Positions 45,931 to 54,771 of a stretch of DNA of 64,000 nucleotides are shown in pieces; position 1 is the stretch's first letter; each line of letters begins with the position of its first letter. Under the pieces are notes generated by a model. The model searched no databases. It was not told the origin of the DNA and saw only the letters and a program-made list of their open reading frames with translations. The DNA lies in NCBI RefSeq assembly GCF_001425205.1, contig NZ_LMDW01000003.1, forward strand, positions 109,301 through 173,300, written 5' to 3'. The translations under genes and the position numbers were made by a program. This stretch comes from Variovorax sp. Root411. GTDB lineage: Bacteria > Pseudomonadota > Gammaproteobacteria > Burkholderiales > Burkholderiaceae_C.

Positions 45931-46030
45931 CTCCTTCCCCCGCTGGGGGAAGGTTGGGATGGGGGCAGGCAGGGCGCCCGATGGATACGCCGCGTGCCCC
46001 CACCCCAGCCCTCCCCCGGAAGGGGAGGGA
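45931..46030. repeat. Pair of palindromic repeats between convergent genes
   Basis: Two hairpins, at 45931-45965 (CCTTCCCCC-GCT-GGGGGAAGG then TTGGGATGGGGG) and 45996-46030 (CCCCACCCCAGCCC then a CTCCCCC/GGGGAG-type stem). They lie in inverted orientation 30 bases apart between convergent genes ending at 45923 and 46032. A bidirectional terminator function is plausible. Confidence 0.75.
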
Positions 46031-46031
46031 G

Positions 46032-47476
46032 TCACACCAATACCGGGGGGCGATGAGAGGCCCAGCCGCACGCCTCGTCGTACGCATGCCCGAGCCGCAG
46101 CACATCGAGGTCCGCATGGATCGGCCCCGCCAGCTGCAGCCCCATCGGAAGACCGCCTTCGCCGAAGCCGGCGCGCACGTTCAGCGTCGGCAGCCCCGCC
46201 AGCGTGAACGGCGTGACGATCTCCATCCAGCGGTGGTAGGTGTCGCTCTTCACGCCGGCCACTTCCTTCGGCCAGTGCAACTCCGCATCGAACGGGAACA
46301 CCTGCGCGGTAGGCGCCAGCACGAAGTCGAAGCGCTCGAACAGCCTGAGGAAGGCGCGGTACACGTTCGAGCGGTACACCGAGGCTTGGTACAGCGAGGC
46401 CGCATCCAGGTGCCGGCTCTGCTCGATCTCCCATTGCGCTTCGGGCTTGAGCTGCGCGAACAGCTTCGGGTCGTTCAGGTACGCGCCCAGCTTGCCGCCC
46501 ACCAGCAGCTGCCTCAACCGCAGCCATGCGCTCCAGTTGTGCTCGCGCGGCACGTCGAGCGTGCAGGGCTCGACCTCGCAGCCGATGGTGCGGAAGGTGC
46601 CGAGCGCCTTCTCGCCCAGTTCGCGGATGCCGGGCGCCAGCGGCAGATCGGGCCAGATGCTGCCGAGCCAGCCGATGCGCAGTCCCTGCCGTCGCCGTCG
46701 AGCTGCAGTGCATCGGGCGAGGGCAGGGCGTGGGGCGACGACAGCGGCACGCGCGGGTCGAAGCCGGCCTGCACCGCCAGCAGCCGCGCCGCGTCTTCCA
46801 CGGTGCGCGCCATCGGGCCTTCGCAGCCCAGCTGCTGGAAGAAGAGTTCCTCGTCCGGGTTGCCCGGCACGCGTCCGCGCGAGGGTCGCATGCCGATCAC
46901 GTTGTTGAAGGCCGCGGGGTTGCGCAGCGAGCCCATCATGTCGCTGCCGTCCGCCACGGGCAGCATGCCCAGGGCCAGCGCCACGGCGGCGCCACCGCTG
47001 CTGCCGCCCGCGCTGCGATCGGGCGCGTAAGCGTTGCGCGTGATGCCGAACACCGTGTTGTAGGTGTGCGAGCCGAGCCCGAATTCAGGCGTGTTGGTCT
47101 TGCCGATCACGATGGCGCCGGCTGCCCTGGCGCGCGCCACGTGCAGGCTGTCGGTGCGTGCCGGCGAGCGCGGCGACAGCGGCGAACCCATCGAGGTCGG
47201 CAGGCCGGCGGCGTGGCTCAGGTCCTTCACCGCCAGCGGAAAGCCGTGCATCCAGCCGCGCCGTTCGCCGCGTGCGAGTTCGGCGTCGCGCTCGCCGGCC
47301 TCGGCCAGCAGTTGCGCCGGATCGCGCAGCGACACGATGGCGTTGAAGCGCGGGTTCAGCGCCTCGATGCGGGCCAGCGAGGCCTGCATCGTTTCGCGGC
47401 AGGACACGTCGCGCGCGGCGATGCGGCGGGAGAGTTCGGTGGCGCTGAGGGCGAGCAGGTCGTCGGCTGAAGGCAT
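46032..47476 (-). pseudogene. Amidase-signature enzyme, frameshifted
   Basis: The N-terminal part, from the ATG at 47476, contains the catalytic Lys84 in LAVKDLSHAAGLPTSMGS, the GGSSGG loop at residues 157-162 and the nucleophile Ser183 in DMMGSLRNPAA. It is thus a normal amidase-signature enzyme up to about residue 260. After LDGDGR the frame is lost, but the matching C-terminal part (RLRQLLVGGKLGAYLND ... GLPTLNVRAGFGEGGLPMGLQLAG) continues in the next frame to 46032. One G missing in the run at 46684-46686 would join them, giving GRGLRIGW-type sequence. It could be a genuine inactivation or an assembly error. Confidence 0.85.
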
Positions 47477-47536
47477 GGCGAGTGCGGGAAAAGGAGGGGC
47501 GCCCAGTATGGCGCGGCGCTCGCATAATTGCCGCGT

Positions 47537-48526
47537 ATGGAAACCAAGTGGCTCGAAGACTTCATCAGTTTGGCGGAAACCCGCAGCTTCAGCCGCTCGG
47601 CCCAGTTGAGGCATGTGACGCAGCCGGCGTTCTCGCGCCGCATCCAGGCGCTCGAGGGCTGGGCCGGCACCGACCTGGTCGATCGCAGCTCGTACCCCAC
47701 GCGCCTCACGCCCGCGGGCCAGACGCTCTACAGTCAGGCCATCGAGATGCTGCAGTCGCTGCAGAGCACCCGCGCCATGCTGCGCGGCCACTCCGCCGCC
47801 GGGCAGGACGTGATCGAGATCGCGGTGCCGCACACGCTGGCCTTCACCTTCTTCCCCTCGTGGGTGACCAGCCTGCGCGAGCATTTCGGGCCGATCAAGA
47901 GCCGCCTCATCGCGCTCAACGTGCACGACGCGGTGCTGCGGCTGGTCGAGGGCAGCTGCGACCTGCTGATCGCCTATCACCACCCCTCGCAGCCGCTGCA
48001 GCTGGACGCCAACAAGTACGAGATGGTCAGCCTGGGCGAGGAAACCGTGGCCCCCTGGGTCAAGGCCGACGCCGAGGGCGCGCCGCGCTACCGGCTGCCG
48101 GGGCGCCCCGGTCAGCCGCTGCCCTACCTGGGCTATGCGCCGGGCGCCTACCTGGGCCGCGTGGTCGACCAGCTGCTGAAGGAGTCGGGCACCGCAATCC
48201 ACCTCGACCGGGTCTACGAGACCGACATGGCCGAAGGCCTGAAGGTCATGGCGCTCGAAGGCCATGGCATCGCCTTCCTGCCGCAGAGCGCGGTCCGCAA
48301 GGAGATCAAGGCCCGCAAGCTAGTGAGCGCGCTGCCGCCCGAGATCGACAGCCTGGAGGCGACGATGGAAATCCGCGCCTACCGCGAGCGGCCCGGCATG
48401 GCGGCCCCGCTCAAGACCGGTGGCGGCCGCGCTGCGAAGGCCTCGGCCTCCGAGGGCCTGCAGCCCAAACGCACGGCCGATGCGCTATGGTCTTACCTGG
48501 TCGGCACCCAGCCCCAGCGTCAATGA
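47537..48526 (+). CDS. LysR-family regulator, HypT/YjiE-like
   Basis: A 329-residue LysR protein. The HTH region METKWLEDFISLAETRSFSRSAQLRHVTQPAFSRRIQALEGWAG covers about residues 1-44, with QPAFSRRI as the recognition helix. This arrangement and the early WLEDF resemble the hypochlorite-responsive HypT group, though this protein has an extended C-terminal tail rich in Ala and Arg (about 285-325). The effector domain contains IEIAVPHTLAFTFFPSWV and GIAFLPQSAV. The ATG at 47537 is preferred over an in-frame TTG three codons upstream. It precedes the aspartase gene on the same strand and may regulate it through the palindrome between them. Confidence 0.85.
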   Translation: METKWLEDFISLAETRSFSRSAQLRHVTQPAFSRRIQALEGWAGTDLVDRSSYPTRLTPAGQTLYSQAIEMLQSLQSTRAMLRGHSAAGQDVIEIAVPHTLAFTFFPSWVTSLREHFGPIKSRLIALNVHDAVLRLVEGSCDLLIAYHHPSQPLQLDANKYEMVSLGEETVAPWVKADAEGAPRYRLPGRPGQPLPYLGYAPGAYLGRVVDQLLKESGTAIHLDRVYETDMAEGLKVMALEGHGIAFLPQSAVRKEIKARKLVSALPPEIDSLEATMEIRAYRERPGMAAPLKTGGGRAAKASASEGLQPKRTADALWSYLVGTQPQRQ

Positions 48527-48533
48527 CCGGATT

Positions 48534-48548
48534 TTGTGCAACGCACAA
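48534..48548. promoter_or_regulatory. LysR-type box upstream of aspA
   Basis: TTGTGC-AAC-GCACAA is a perfect palindrome that contains the T-N11-A pattern of LysR binding sites. A TATAAAT box starts three bases past it, at 48551, suggesting a promoter for the downstream leader and aspA. Confidence 0.55.
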
Positions 48549-48655
48549 TCTATAAATGCCGCGCATAGGACCCCCCGCAAACGGCATTGGCGCCCTTGAG
48601 CCGGCGCCACTACAGTCGCGGCAGTTTTTTCGCCGTTGCAAGCAGCACAACCCCG

Positions 48656-48682
48656 GCACGCGCCTCACGCGTGCTTTTTTTT
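48656..48682 (+). terminator. Intrinsic terminator immediately before aspA
   Basis: GCACGCG-CCTCA-CGCGTGC forms a perfect 7-bp stem followed by eight Ts. It ends 16 bases before the aspA ATG and downstream of the TATAAAT box, so it would stop transcripts from that promoter unless anti-termination occurs. It could also simply end the LysR transcript. Confidence 0.8.
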
Positions 48683-48698
48683 AAGCCGAGGAACCTGC

Positions 48699-50153
48699 AT
48701 GAGCTCCAATTTCAGGACTGAACACGACTTCCTCGGCGACAAGCAGATCCCCGCCGCCGCCTACTGGGGCGTGCACACGGCGCGCGCGGTCGAGAACTTC
48801 CCCATCTCCGGCACGCGCATCTCGGCCATGCCCGACCTGGTGCGCGCGCTGGCCTATGTGAAGAAGGCCGCCACCCGCGCCAACGCCGACCTGGGCGCCA
48901 TCGACCGCGACCGCGCGGCGGCCATCATCCTGGCCTGCGAGGACATCATCGACGGCAAGCTGCTCGACGAGTTCGTGGTCGACGTCATCCAGGGCGGCGC
49001 GGGCACCTCGACCAACATGAACGCCAACGAGGTCATCTGCAACCTCGCGCTCGAAAAGCTGGGCCACGAGAAGGCGCGCTACGACGTGCTGCATCCCAAC
49101 GACCACGTCAACGCCTCGCAGAGCACCAACGACGTGTACCCCACGGCCGTGCGCCTGGCGCTGTGGTTCGCCATCGACCGGCTGCTCGAATCGATGGCGT
49201 CGCTGCGCCGCAGCTTCGAGGCCAAGGCGCTCGAGTTCAAGGACATCCTCAAGATCGGCCGCACGCAGCTGCAAGATGCCGTGCCGATGACGCTGGGCCA
49301 GGAGTTCCTGACCTACGCGATCATGATTGGGGAAGACGAGGCCCGGCTGGGCGAGGCGCGCGCGCTCATCGAGGAAATCAACCTCGGCGCCACCGCCATC
49401 GGCACCGGCATCAACGCGCCGCACGGCTACGCGAACCTGGCCTGCCAGTACCTTGCCGAGCAGACCGGCGTGCCGCTCAAGCAGGCCGCCAACCTCATCG
49501 AGGCCACGCAGGACACGGGGGCCTTCGTGCAGCTGTCGGGCGTGCTGAAGCGCGTGGCGACCAAGCTCAGCAAGACCTGCAACGACCTGCGCCTGCTGTC
49601 CAGCGGCCCGCAGGCCGGCTTCGGCGAAATCCGCCTGCCGGCGCGGCAGGCGGGCTCGTCGATCATGCCGGGCAAGGTCAACCCCGTGATTCCCGAGGTG
49701 ATGAACCAGGTGGCCTTCGAGGTCATCGGCAACGACATCACCGTGACGCTGGCGTCCGAGGCCGGGCAGCTGCAGCTCAACGCCTTCGAGCCGATCATGG
49801 GCTGGAGCCTGTTCAAGAGCATCCAGCACCTGAGCCGGGCCTGCAACACGCTGGAGAAGAACTGCGTCGTCGGCATCGAGGCCAACCGCGAGTTCCTTGC
49901 CAAGCGGGTGCGCGAATCGGTCACGCTGGTCACGGCGCTCAACCCGCTCATCGGCTACGAGAAGGCCGCGCTCATTGCCAAGACCGCGCTCGCCACGGGC
50001 GGGCCGATCGACGTGGTGGCCGAGTCGCTGGGCATCATGACGCGCGCCGAGATGGACGCGCTGCTCGTGCCCGAGAACCTGACGCAGCCGGTGCGCCTGT
50101 CGGTGGCGCCGGTTCCGCCGGCTGCCGAGCCTTCGGGCACAAAGGCTGCTTAG
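48699..50153 (+). CDS. aspA: Aspartate ammonia-lyase
   Basis: A 484-residue fumarase/aspartase-superfamily enzyme that deaminates L-aspartate to fumarate and ammonia. The superfamily signature GSSIMPGKVNPVIPEV starts near residue 321 and contains the catalytic Ser. GGAGTSTNMNANEVICN near 100, HPNDHVNASQSTNDVYPTAVR near 134 and GRTQLQDAVPMTLGQEF near 187 are the other three substrate-binding regions. The pattern favours aspartase over fumarase. The ATG at 48699 follows GCCGAGGAACC. A terminator-like hairpin stands in its leader, and the acidic amino-acid transporter genes follow on the same strand, giving an uptake-and-deamination unit. Confidence 0.93.
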   Translation: MSSNFRTEHDFLGDKQIPAAAYWGVHTARAVENFPISGTRISAMPDLVRALAYVKKAATRANADLGAIDRDRAAAIILACEDIIDGKLLDEFVVDVIQGGAGTSTNMNANEVICNLALEKLGHEKARYDVLHPNDHVNASQSTNDVYPTAVRLALWFAIDRLLESMASLRRSFEAKALEFKDILKIGRTQLQDAVPMTLGQEFLTYAIMIGEDEARLGEARALIEEINLGATAIGTGINAPHGYANLACQYLAEQTGVPLKQAANLIEATQDTGAFVQLSGVLKRVATKLSKTCNDLRLLSSGPQAGFGEIRLPARQAGSSIMPGKVNPVIPEVMNQVAFEVIGNDITVTLASEAGQLQLNAFEPIMGWSLFKSIQHLSRACNTLEKNCVVGIEANREFLAKRVRESVTLVTALNPLIGYEKAALIAKTALATGGPIDVVAESLGIMTRAEMDALLVPENLTQPVRLSVAPVPPAAEPSGTKAA

Positions 50154-50321
50154 TGAAAGTCGGACAATGCCAGGAGGCAGGATCGCACCAGGCTGGCGCT
50201 GCAATGCGCATGGCCGGTGCAGCGTGGGTGTGAATGCACCGGGTTGGTCCGGGTATCACGCAAAATGTGAATGTCTAGAATTTAGTTGTATCTGTTTCAG
50301 TCACCCTCAGGAGTTTTCTGT

Positions 50322-51221
50322 ATGAAAAAACAAGCAATGGCATTGGCAATCGCGGCGCTCGCCACCAGCAGCGTCTTCGCTCAGGCCAATGACACCCTGG
50401 CCAAGATCAAGGCTTCGGGCACCATCACCGAAGGCGTGCGTGAATCCTCGGGCCTGTCGTACACGCTGGGCAATGGCCAGTACACCGGCTTCCACTACGA
50501 CGTCTGCGCCAACATCATCAAGGACCTCGAGAAGGCCACCGGCAAGAAGCTCGAAGTCAAGTACCAGCCCGTGACCTCGCAAAACCGCATTCCCCTGGTG
50601 CAGAACGGCACCGTGGACATCGAGTGCGGCTCGACCACCAACAACGCCACGCGCCAGAAGGACGTGGCCTTCGGCGTGACCACCTACGTCGAGGAAACCA
50701 AGATCGTCGTCAAGGCCAACTCGGGCATCAACTCGCTGGCCGACCTGAAGGACAAGACGGTCGCCACCACCACCGGCACCACCCCGCTGCAGACCGTGCG
50801 CAAGCAAAAGCGCGCCGAGAACCTGAGCTTCAAGGAGGTCTACGGCAAGGACCACTCCGACAGCTTCCTGCTGCTCGAAACCGGCCGTGCCGACGCCTTC
50901 GTGATGGACGGCTCGATCCTGGCCGCGCTGGCCGCCAAGTCGAAGTCGCCGAAGGACTACAAGATCCTGCCGGACGTGCTGGCCGTCGAACCCATCGGCA
51001 TCATGATCCGCAAGGACGACCCGGCCTTCAAGAAGGCCGTGGACGACAGCATCAAGGCACAGGCCAAGTCGGGCGAGCTGGCCAAGCTCTATGACAAGTG
51101 GTTCCTGAAGCCGATCCCGCCGGCTGGCGTGACCATCGGCCTGCCGCTGGGCGAAGCCACCAAGAACGCCTGGGCCAACCCGAACGACAAGCCGGCCGAA
51201 GACTACGTCACCAAGGAATAA
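50322..51221 (+). CDS. gltI: Glutamate/aspartate ABC transporter, periplasmic binding protein
   Basis: A 299-residue solute-binding protein of family 3. Residues 1-22 are the signal peptide (MKKQAMALAIAALATSSVFAQA). SGTITEGVRESSGLSYTLGNGQ at about residues 34-55 opens the first lobe, and DIECGSTTNNATRQ at about 105-118 carries ligand-contacting residues of the GltI/DEBP group. AGGAG lies eight bases before the ATG at 50322. The next gene follows after a hairpin with a short T-rich tail. That layout usually makes the binding protein more abundant than the membrane subunits. Confidence 0.93.
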   Translation: MKKQAMALAIAALATSSVFAQANDTLAKIKASGTITEGVRESSGLSYTLGNGQYTGFHYDVCANIIKDLEKATGKKLEVKYQPVTSQNRIPLVQNGTVDIECGSTTNNATRQKDVAFGVTTYVEETKIVVKANSGINSLADLKDKTVATTTGTTPLQTVRKQKRAENLSFKEVYGKDHSDSFLLLETGRADAFVMDGSILAALAAKSKSPKDYKILPDVLAVEPIGIMIRKDDPAFKKAVDDSIKAQAKSGELAKLYDKWFLKPIPPAGVTIGLPLGEATKNAWANPNDKPAEDYVTKE

Positions 51222-51242
51222 GCGGCGCGTCGCTGCGTGATG

Positions 51243-51275
51243 ACGCCCACCTTTCGCGGTGGGCGTTTCTTTTCA
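51243..51275 (+). terminator. Hairpin between gltI and gltJ
   Basis: ACGCCCACC and GGTGGGCGT form a 9-bp stem around TTTCGC, followed by TTCTTTT, 22 bases after the gltI stop. The T-run is short, so partial termination is likely. This allows gltJKL to be transcribed at a lower level than gltI. Confidence 0.7.
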
Positions 51276-51319
51276 AGGGACTGGTTTTCGAAGAGACGGT
51301 GAAGAAGGAGTAAATACAA

Positions 51320-52051
51320 ATGGGCAACTGGGATTGGCAGGTGTTCCTGCAAGACCCCGGGGGGGACTATCCGACCTACCTGCAATGGATGCTGTCGGCC
51401 TGGGGCTGGACGGTGTCGGTCGCGCTGCTGGCGCTCATTGTGGCGCTGGTGCTGGGCTCGCTGATCGGCATCATCCGCACGCTGCCCGACAGTCCGTGGC
51501 TGGTGCGGCTGGGCAATGCGTGGGTGGAGCTGTTCCGCAACATTCCGCTGCTGGTGCAGATCTTCCTTTGGTACCACGTCATCCCCGCGCTGATCCCGGT
51601 GATGAAGGGCGTGCCGAGCTTCATCCTCGTGGTGCTGGCGCTGGGCTTCTTCACGTCGGCGCGTATCGCCGAGCAGGTGCGCTCGGGCATCCAGGCGCTG
51701 CCCAAGGGCCAGCGCTACGCGGGCATGGCGGTGGGCTTCACCACCGCGCAGTACTACCGCTACGTGATCCTGCCGATGGCCTACCGCATCATCATCCCGC
51801 CGCTCACGAGCGAGACGATGAACATCTTCAAGAACTCGTCCGTCGCCTTCGCCGTGTCGGTCGCCGAGCTCACCATGTTCGCCATGCAGGCGCAGGAAGA
51901 AACCTCGCGCGGCATCGAGGTCTACCTCGCGGTGACGGCGTGCTACGTGGTGTCGGCCCTGGCCATCAACCGGCTCATGGCATTCATCGAGAAGAAGACC
52001 CGCGTGCCGGGCTTCATCGTCTCGGCCAGCAGCGGCGGCGGAGGACATTGA
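51320..52051 (+). CDS. gltJ: Glutamate/aspartate ABC transporter permease GltJ
   Basis: A 243-residue inner-membrane subunit of the polar amino-acid (HisM/GltJ) family. It has about five helices, the first near residue 27 (WGWTVSVALLALIVALVLGSL). The EAA-loop region (RYAGMAVGFTTAQYYRYVILPMAYRIIIPPLTSETMNI) around residues 133-170 contacts GltL. FRNIPLLVQIFLWYHV near 73 is typical of this subfamily. The gene follows the gltI hairpin and ends one base before the gltK start, so the permeases are translationally linked. Confidence 0.93.
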   Translation: MGNWDWQVFLQDPGGDYPTYLQWMLSAWGWTVSVALLALIVALVLGSLIGIIRTLPDSPWLVRLGNAWVELFRNIPLLVQIFLWYHVIPALIPVMKGVPSFILVVLALGFFTSARIAEQVRSGIQALPKGQRYAGMAVGFTTAQYYRYVILPMAYRIIIPPLTSETMNIFKNSSVAFAVSVAELTMFAMQAQEETSRGIEVYLAVTACYVVSALAINRLMAFIEKKTRVPGFIVSASSGGGGH

Positions 52052-52052
52052 C

Positions 52053-52742
52053 ATGATGAATCTCGACCTGTCGTTCTACAACTGGGACGTCATCAGCAAC
52101 TTCGTCGTCAAGGGCTTCTACTTCAGCATCATGCTGACGATAGTGGCCACCATCGGCGGCGTGATCTTCGGCACCCTGCTGGCGCTCATGCGCCTGTCGG
52201 GCAAGAAGTGGCTCGATGCGCCCGCGGCGCTGTACGTCAACGGCATGCGAAGCATCCCGCTGGTGATGGTGATCCTGTGGTTCTTCCTGCTGGTGCCGGC
52301 ATCGTTCTATTCGCTGTTCGGTTCGGTCGGTTCCAACTACCGCTCCGAAATCTCGGCCGTGATCACCTTCGTCGCGTTCGAGGCAGCGTACTTCAGCGAG
52401 ATCATGCGCGCGGGCATCCAGTCGATCCCGCGCGGCCAGGTGAACGCGGGGCAGGCGGTGGGCATGACCTACGGCCAGAACATGCGCCTGGTGGTGCTGC
52501 CGCAGGCCTTCCGCAACATGCTGCCGGTGCTGCTCACGCAGACCATCATCCTGTTCCAGGACACCTCGCTGGTCTATGCCATCGGCGCCTACGACATGCT
52601 CAAGGGCTTCGAGACCGCGGGCAAGAACTTCGGCCGTCCGATCGAGGCGTACCTGCTCGCGGCCGTCGTGTACTTCGTCATGTGCTATGCCCTGTCTTGG
52701 CTGGTGAAACGCCTGCACAAGAAGATCGCCATCATTCGCTGA
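52053..52742 (+). CDS. gltK: Glutamate/aspartate ABC transporter permease GltK
   Basis: A 229-residue partner permease of the same family with five helices, beginning NFVVKGFYFSIMLTIVATIGGVIFG. MRSIPLVMVILWFFLLVP near residue 65 and the EAA loop (GQVNAGQAVGMTYGQNMRLVVLPQAFRNMLPVLLTQTI) near 130-165 are visible. It starts one base after gltJ stops and is followed by the ATPase gene after a 27-base gap. GltJ and GltK would form the heterodimeric channel. Confidence 0.93.
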   Translation: MMNLDLSFYNWDVISNFVVKGFYFSIMLTIVATIGGVIFGTLLALMRLSGKKWLDAPAALYVNGMRSIPLVMVILWFFLLVPASFYSLFGSVGSNYRSEISAVITFVAFEAAYFSEIMRAGIQSIPRGQVNAGQAVGMTYGQNMRLVVLPQAFRNMLPVLLTQTIILFQDTSLVYAIGAYDMLKGFETAGKNFGRPIEAYLLAAVVYFVMCYALSWLVKRLHKKIAIIR

Positions 52743-52769
52743 CCGAGTGGCTGAACCGGAGAGAAAGAA

Positions 52770-53519
52770 ATGTCCGAAAAAATGATTGAAATCAAGAACG
52801 TATCGAAGTGGTATGGCCCGGTGCAGGTGCTCAACGACTGCAACGTGAACATCTCCAAGGGCGACGTGGTGGTGGTGTGCGGGCCCTCGGGCTCGGGCAA
52901 GTCCACCCTCATCAAGACCGTGAACGCGCTCGAGCCCTTCCAGAAGGGCGAGATCACCGTCAACGGCATCCCGCTGCACGACCCCAAGACCAACCTGCCC
53001 AAGCTGCGCTCCAAGGTCGGCATGGTGTTCCAGCACTTCGAGCTGTTCCCGCACCTGTCGGTGACCGAGAACCTCACGATCGCGCAGATCAAGGTGCTGG
53101 GCCGCACGCCCGACGAAGCCAAGACCCGCGGCCTGAAGATGCTCGACCGCGTGGGCCTGATGGCGCACAAGGACAAGTTCCCGGGCCAGCTGTCGGGCGG
53201 CCAGCAGCAGCGTGTGGCGATTGCCCGTGCGCTGTCGATGGACCCGATCGTGATGCTGTTCGACGAACCCACCTCGGCGCTCGACCCCGAGATGGTCGGC
53301 GAAGTGCTCGACGTGATGGTGAGCCTGGCCAAGGAAGGCATGACCATGATGGTGGTCACGCACGAAATGGCCTTCGCCCGCAAGGTCGCGAGCCGCGTGA
53401 TCTTCATCGACGTGGGCGGCAGGATCCTGGAAGACTGCCCGAAGGACGAGTTCTTCAACCACCCGGAGAACCGCCAGCCGCGCACCAAGGACTTCCTCAA
53501 CAAGATCCTGCAGCACTGA
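52770..53519 (+). CDS. gltL: Glutamate/aspartate ABC transporter ATPase GltL
   Basis: A 249-residue amino-acid ABC ATPase. Walker A is [19 protein letters not shown] starting near residue 38, the Q-loop [16 protein letters not shown] near 88, the signature [15 protein letters not shown] near 140 and Walker [19 protein letters not shown] near 160, with the H-loop VVTHEM near 194. AGAGAAAG precedes the ATG. It closes the operon and is followed by a strong terminator. Confidence 0.95.
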   Translation: MSEKMIEIKNVSKWYGPVQVLNDCNVNISKGDVVVVCGPSGSGKSTLIKTVNALEPFQKGEITVNGIPLHDPKTNLPKLRSKVGMVFQHFELFPHLSVTENLTIAQIKVLGRTPDEAKTRGLKMLDRVGLMAHKDKFPGQLSGGQQQRVAIARALSMDPIVMLFDEPTSALDPEMVGEVLDVMVSLAKEGMTMMVVTHEMAFARKVASRVIFIDVGGRILEDCPKDEFFNHPENRQPRTKDFLNKILQH

Positions 53520-53541
53520 CAAGCCGCTGCCGGGTTCAGGC

Positions 53542-53577
53542 AAAAGGGGCCGCGCTTCAAGAGCGCGGCCCCTTTTT
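53542..53577 (+). terminator. Rho-independent terminator after gltL
   Basis: AAGGGGCCGCGCT and AGCGCGGCCCCTT form a 13-bp stem around TCAAG, followed by TTT, 23 bases past the gltL stop. It can also serve the convergent hydrolase gene ending at 53606, since the stem is flanked by A-rich sequence on its left. Confidence 0.88.
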
Positions 53578-53605
53578 CATTGGCGGTGGGCCCTGTGCAC
53601 GCGAT

Positions 53606-54655
53606 CTATTTCGTGCCAGGGCTCGCCGCAAACACCTTGTCGAAGAACGCCGGAATCTCGCTGCCCAGCCGCTCCAGCAGCGCCTTGCGGTCGAAGCCTG
53701 GCGGATCGGCCCGAACGTCCCCGTCGTCCGTCGGGATCGCGCTCGAGGGGGTGTCCATGAAGGCGAAGTGCCAGGCGTCGGGAATCCGCTGGAGTTCGGC
53801 GCCCGGCATGTTCTGCGCGACCCATTCGGCATGGAAGCGCGGAACGAGGAAGCGATCCTGCTGCGCCTCGTAGATCCGCGTGGGCACGCGGATGTCCGCG
53901 AGCGAAGCGGCCGTGAAGGGAACGCCGGCCGGAGCCATCGCCACGACCGCGCGTACCCGAGGGTCGCGTAGTGAAGGCAGCAGCGGCGATGCCGGGGCCG
54001 CCACTGTGCCGGTCGGCGCTCCAGCGTTACGGCCGACGCCGCAAAAAATCGGGTCGGCGGTGCGCTCGCTCGCGCAGTGGCTGGCGATGCGCGACAGGTC
54101 GGCCTGCCCGCCCGCGAGCGCCAGCACCGTGTAGCCGCCGGCCGAATGACCCAGTGCGCCGATGCGGGGGCCTTGCGCGTCGACAGCGATCCGGTCCTTC
54201 CACATCGGGTCTTGCAACAGCACGTCGATCACGTGGGAGATCTGCTGCGGCCGTTGCGTGAAGTAGGCCGCCGCGCCTTGATGCAGCAGTGCGCCGTCCT
54301 GCCAGTTGTCGCCCGGATGGCGCAGCGCCGCGACCAGGTAGCCGTCCCGCGCGAGCGCTTCGGCCAGGCTGGTGTGGCCCAGTTCGGTGCCGCCGACACC
54401 ATGGCTCAACACGATCAGGCCCTTGAAGCGCCCCTCGGGTGGCGCCTGGATGGCCACGCGGACCGTGAACGGCCCCATGGGAATGGCGCGGGCGGCGGCC
54501 TGTGTCGGGTAGTAGAGCGCGACCACGACGGGCGCGGCGTCCGGCGCCGCGCCCGGAAGGCTCAATTGGCGCCAGCCGGCTTCGGCGGCCATGAGCTGGA
54601 ACGACAGCAGCAAGCCCGAGGCAAGCAGCAGGACCTGGCGGAAAACGGTGCGCAT
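53606..54655 (-). CDS. Secreted alpha/beta hydrolase (dienelactone-hydrolase/PAF-AH-like)
   Basis: A 349-residue hydrolase with a probable signal peptide (MRTVFRQVLLLASGLLLSFQLMAAEAG). LIVLSHGVGGTELGH near residue 88 is the oxyanion strand, IGALGHSAGGYTVLALAGG near 165 carries the nucleophile Ser in GHSAGG, and IPDAWHFAFMDTP near 300 supplies the catalytic His. Cys residues near 185-200 may form a disulfide in the periplasm. The ATG at 54655 has AGGAG upstream. The substrate is unknown; this family hydrolyses esters, lactones or oxidised phospholipids. Its 3' end faces gltL. Confidence 0.85.
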   Translation of the reverse strand: MRTVFRQVLLLASGLLLSFQLMAAEAGWRQLSLPGAAPDAAPVVVALYYPTQAAARAIPMGPFTVRVAIQAPPEGRFKGLIVLSHGVGGTELGHTSLAEALARDGYLVAALRHPGDNWQDGALLHQGAAAYFTQRPQQISHVIDVLLQDPMWKDRIAVDAQGPRIGALGHSAGGYTVLALAGGQADLSRIASHCASERTADPIFCGVGRNAGAPTGTVAAPASPLLPSLRDPRVRAVVAMAPAGVPFTAASLADIRVPTRIYEAQQDRFLVPRFHAEWVAQNMPGAELQRIPDAWHFAFMDTPSSAIPTDDGDVRADPPGFDRKALLERLGSEIPAFFDKVFAASPGTK

Positions 54656-54771
54656 CGTGGATCTCCTGGACGGTGTCGATGGAGTCCGCATGGTGGCCGC
54701 GCCGCTGCGCGGCTGCCACTGGATTGCGATGAAGAGCGGGAAAGGCGGCGCGAAATGCGACACCAGAAGGC

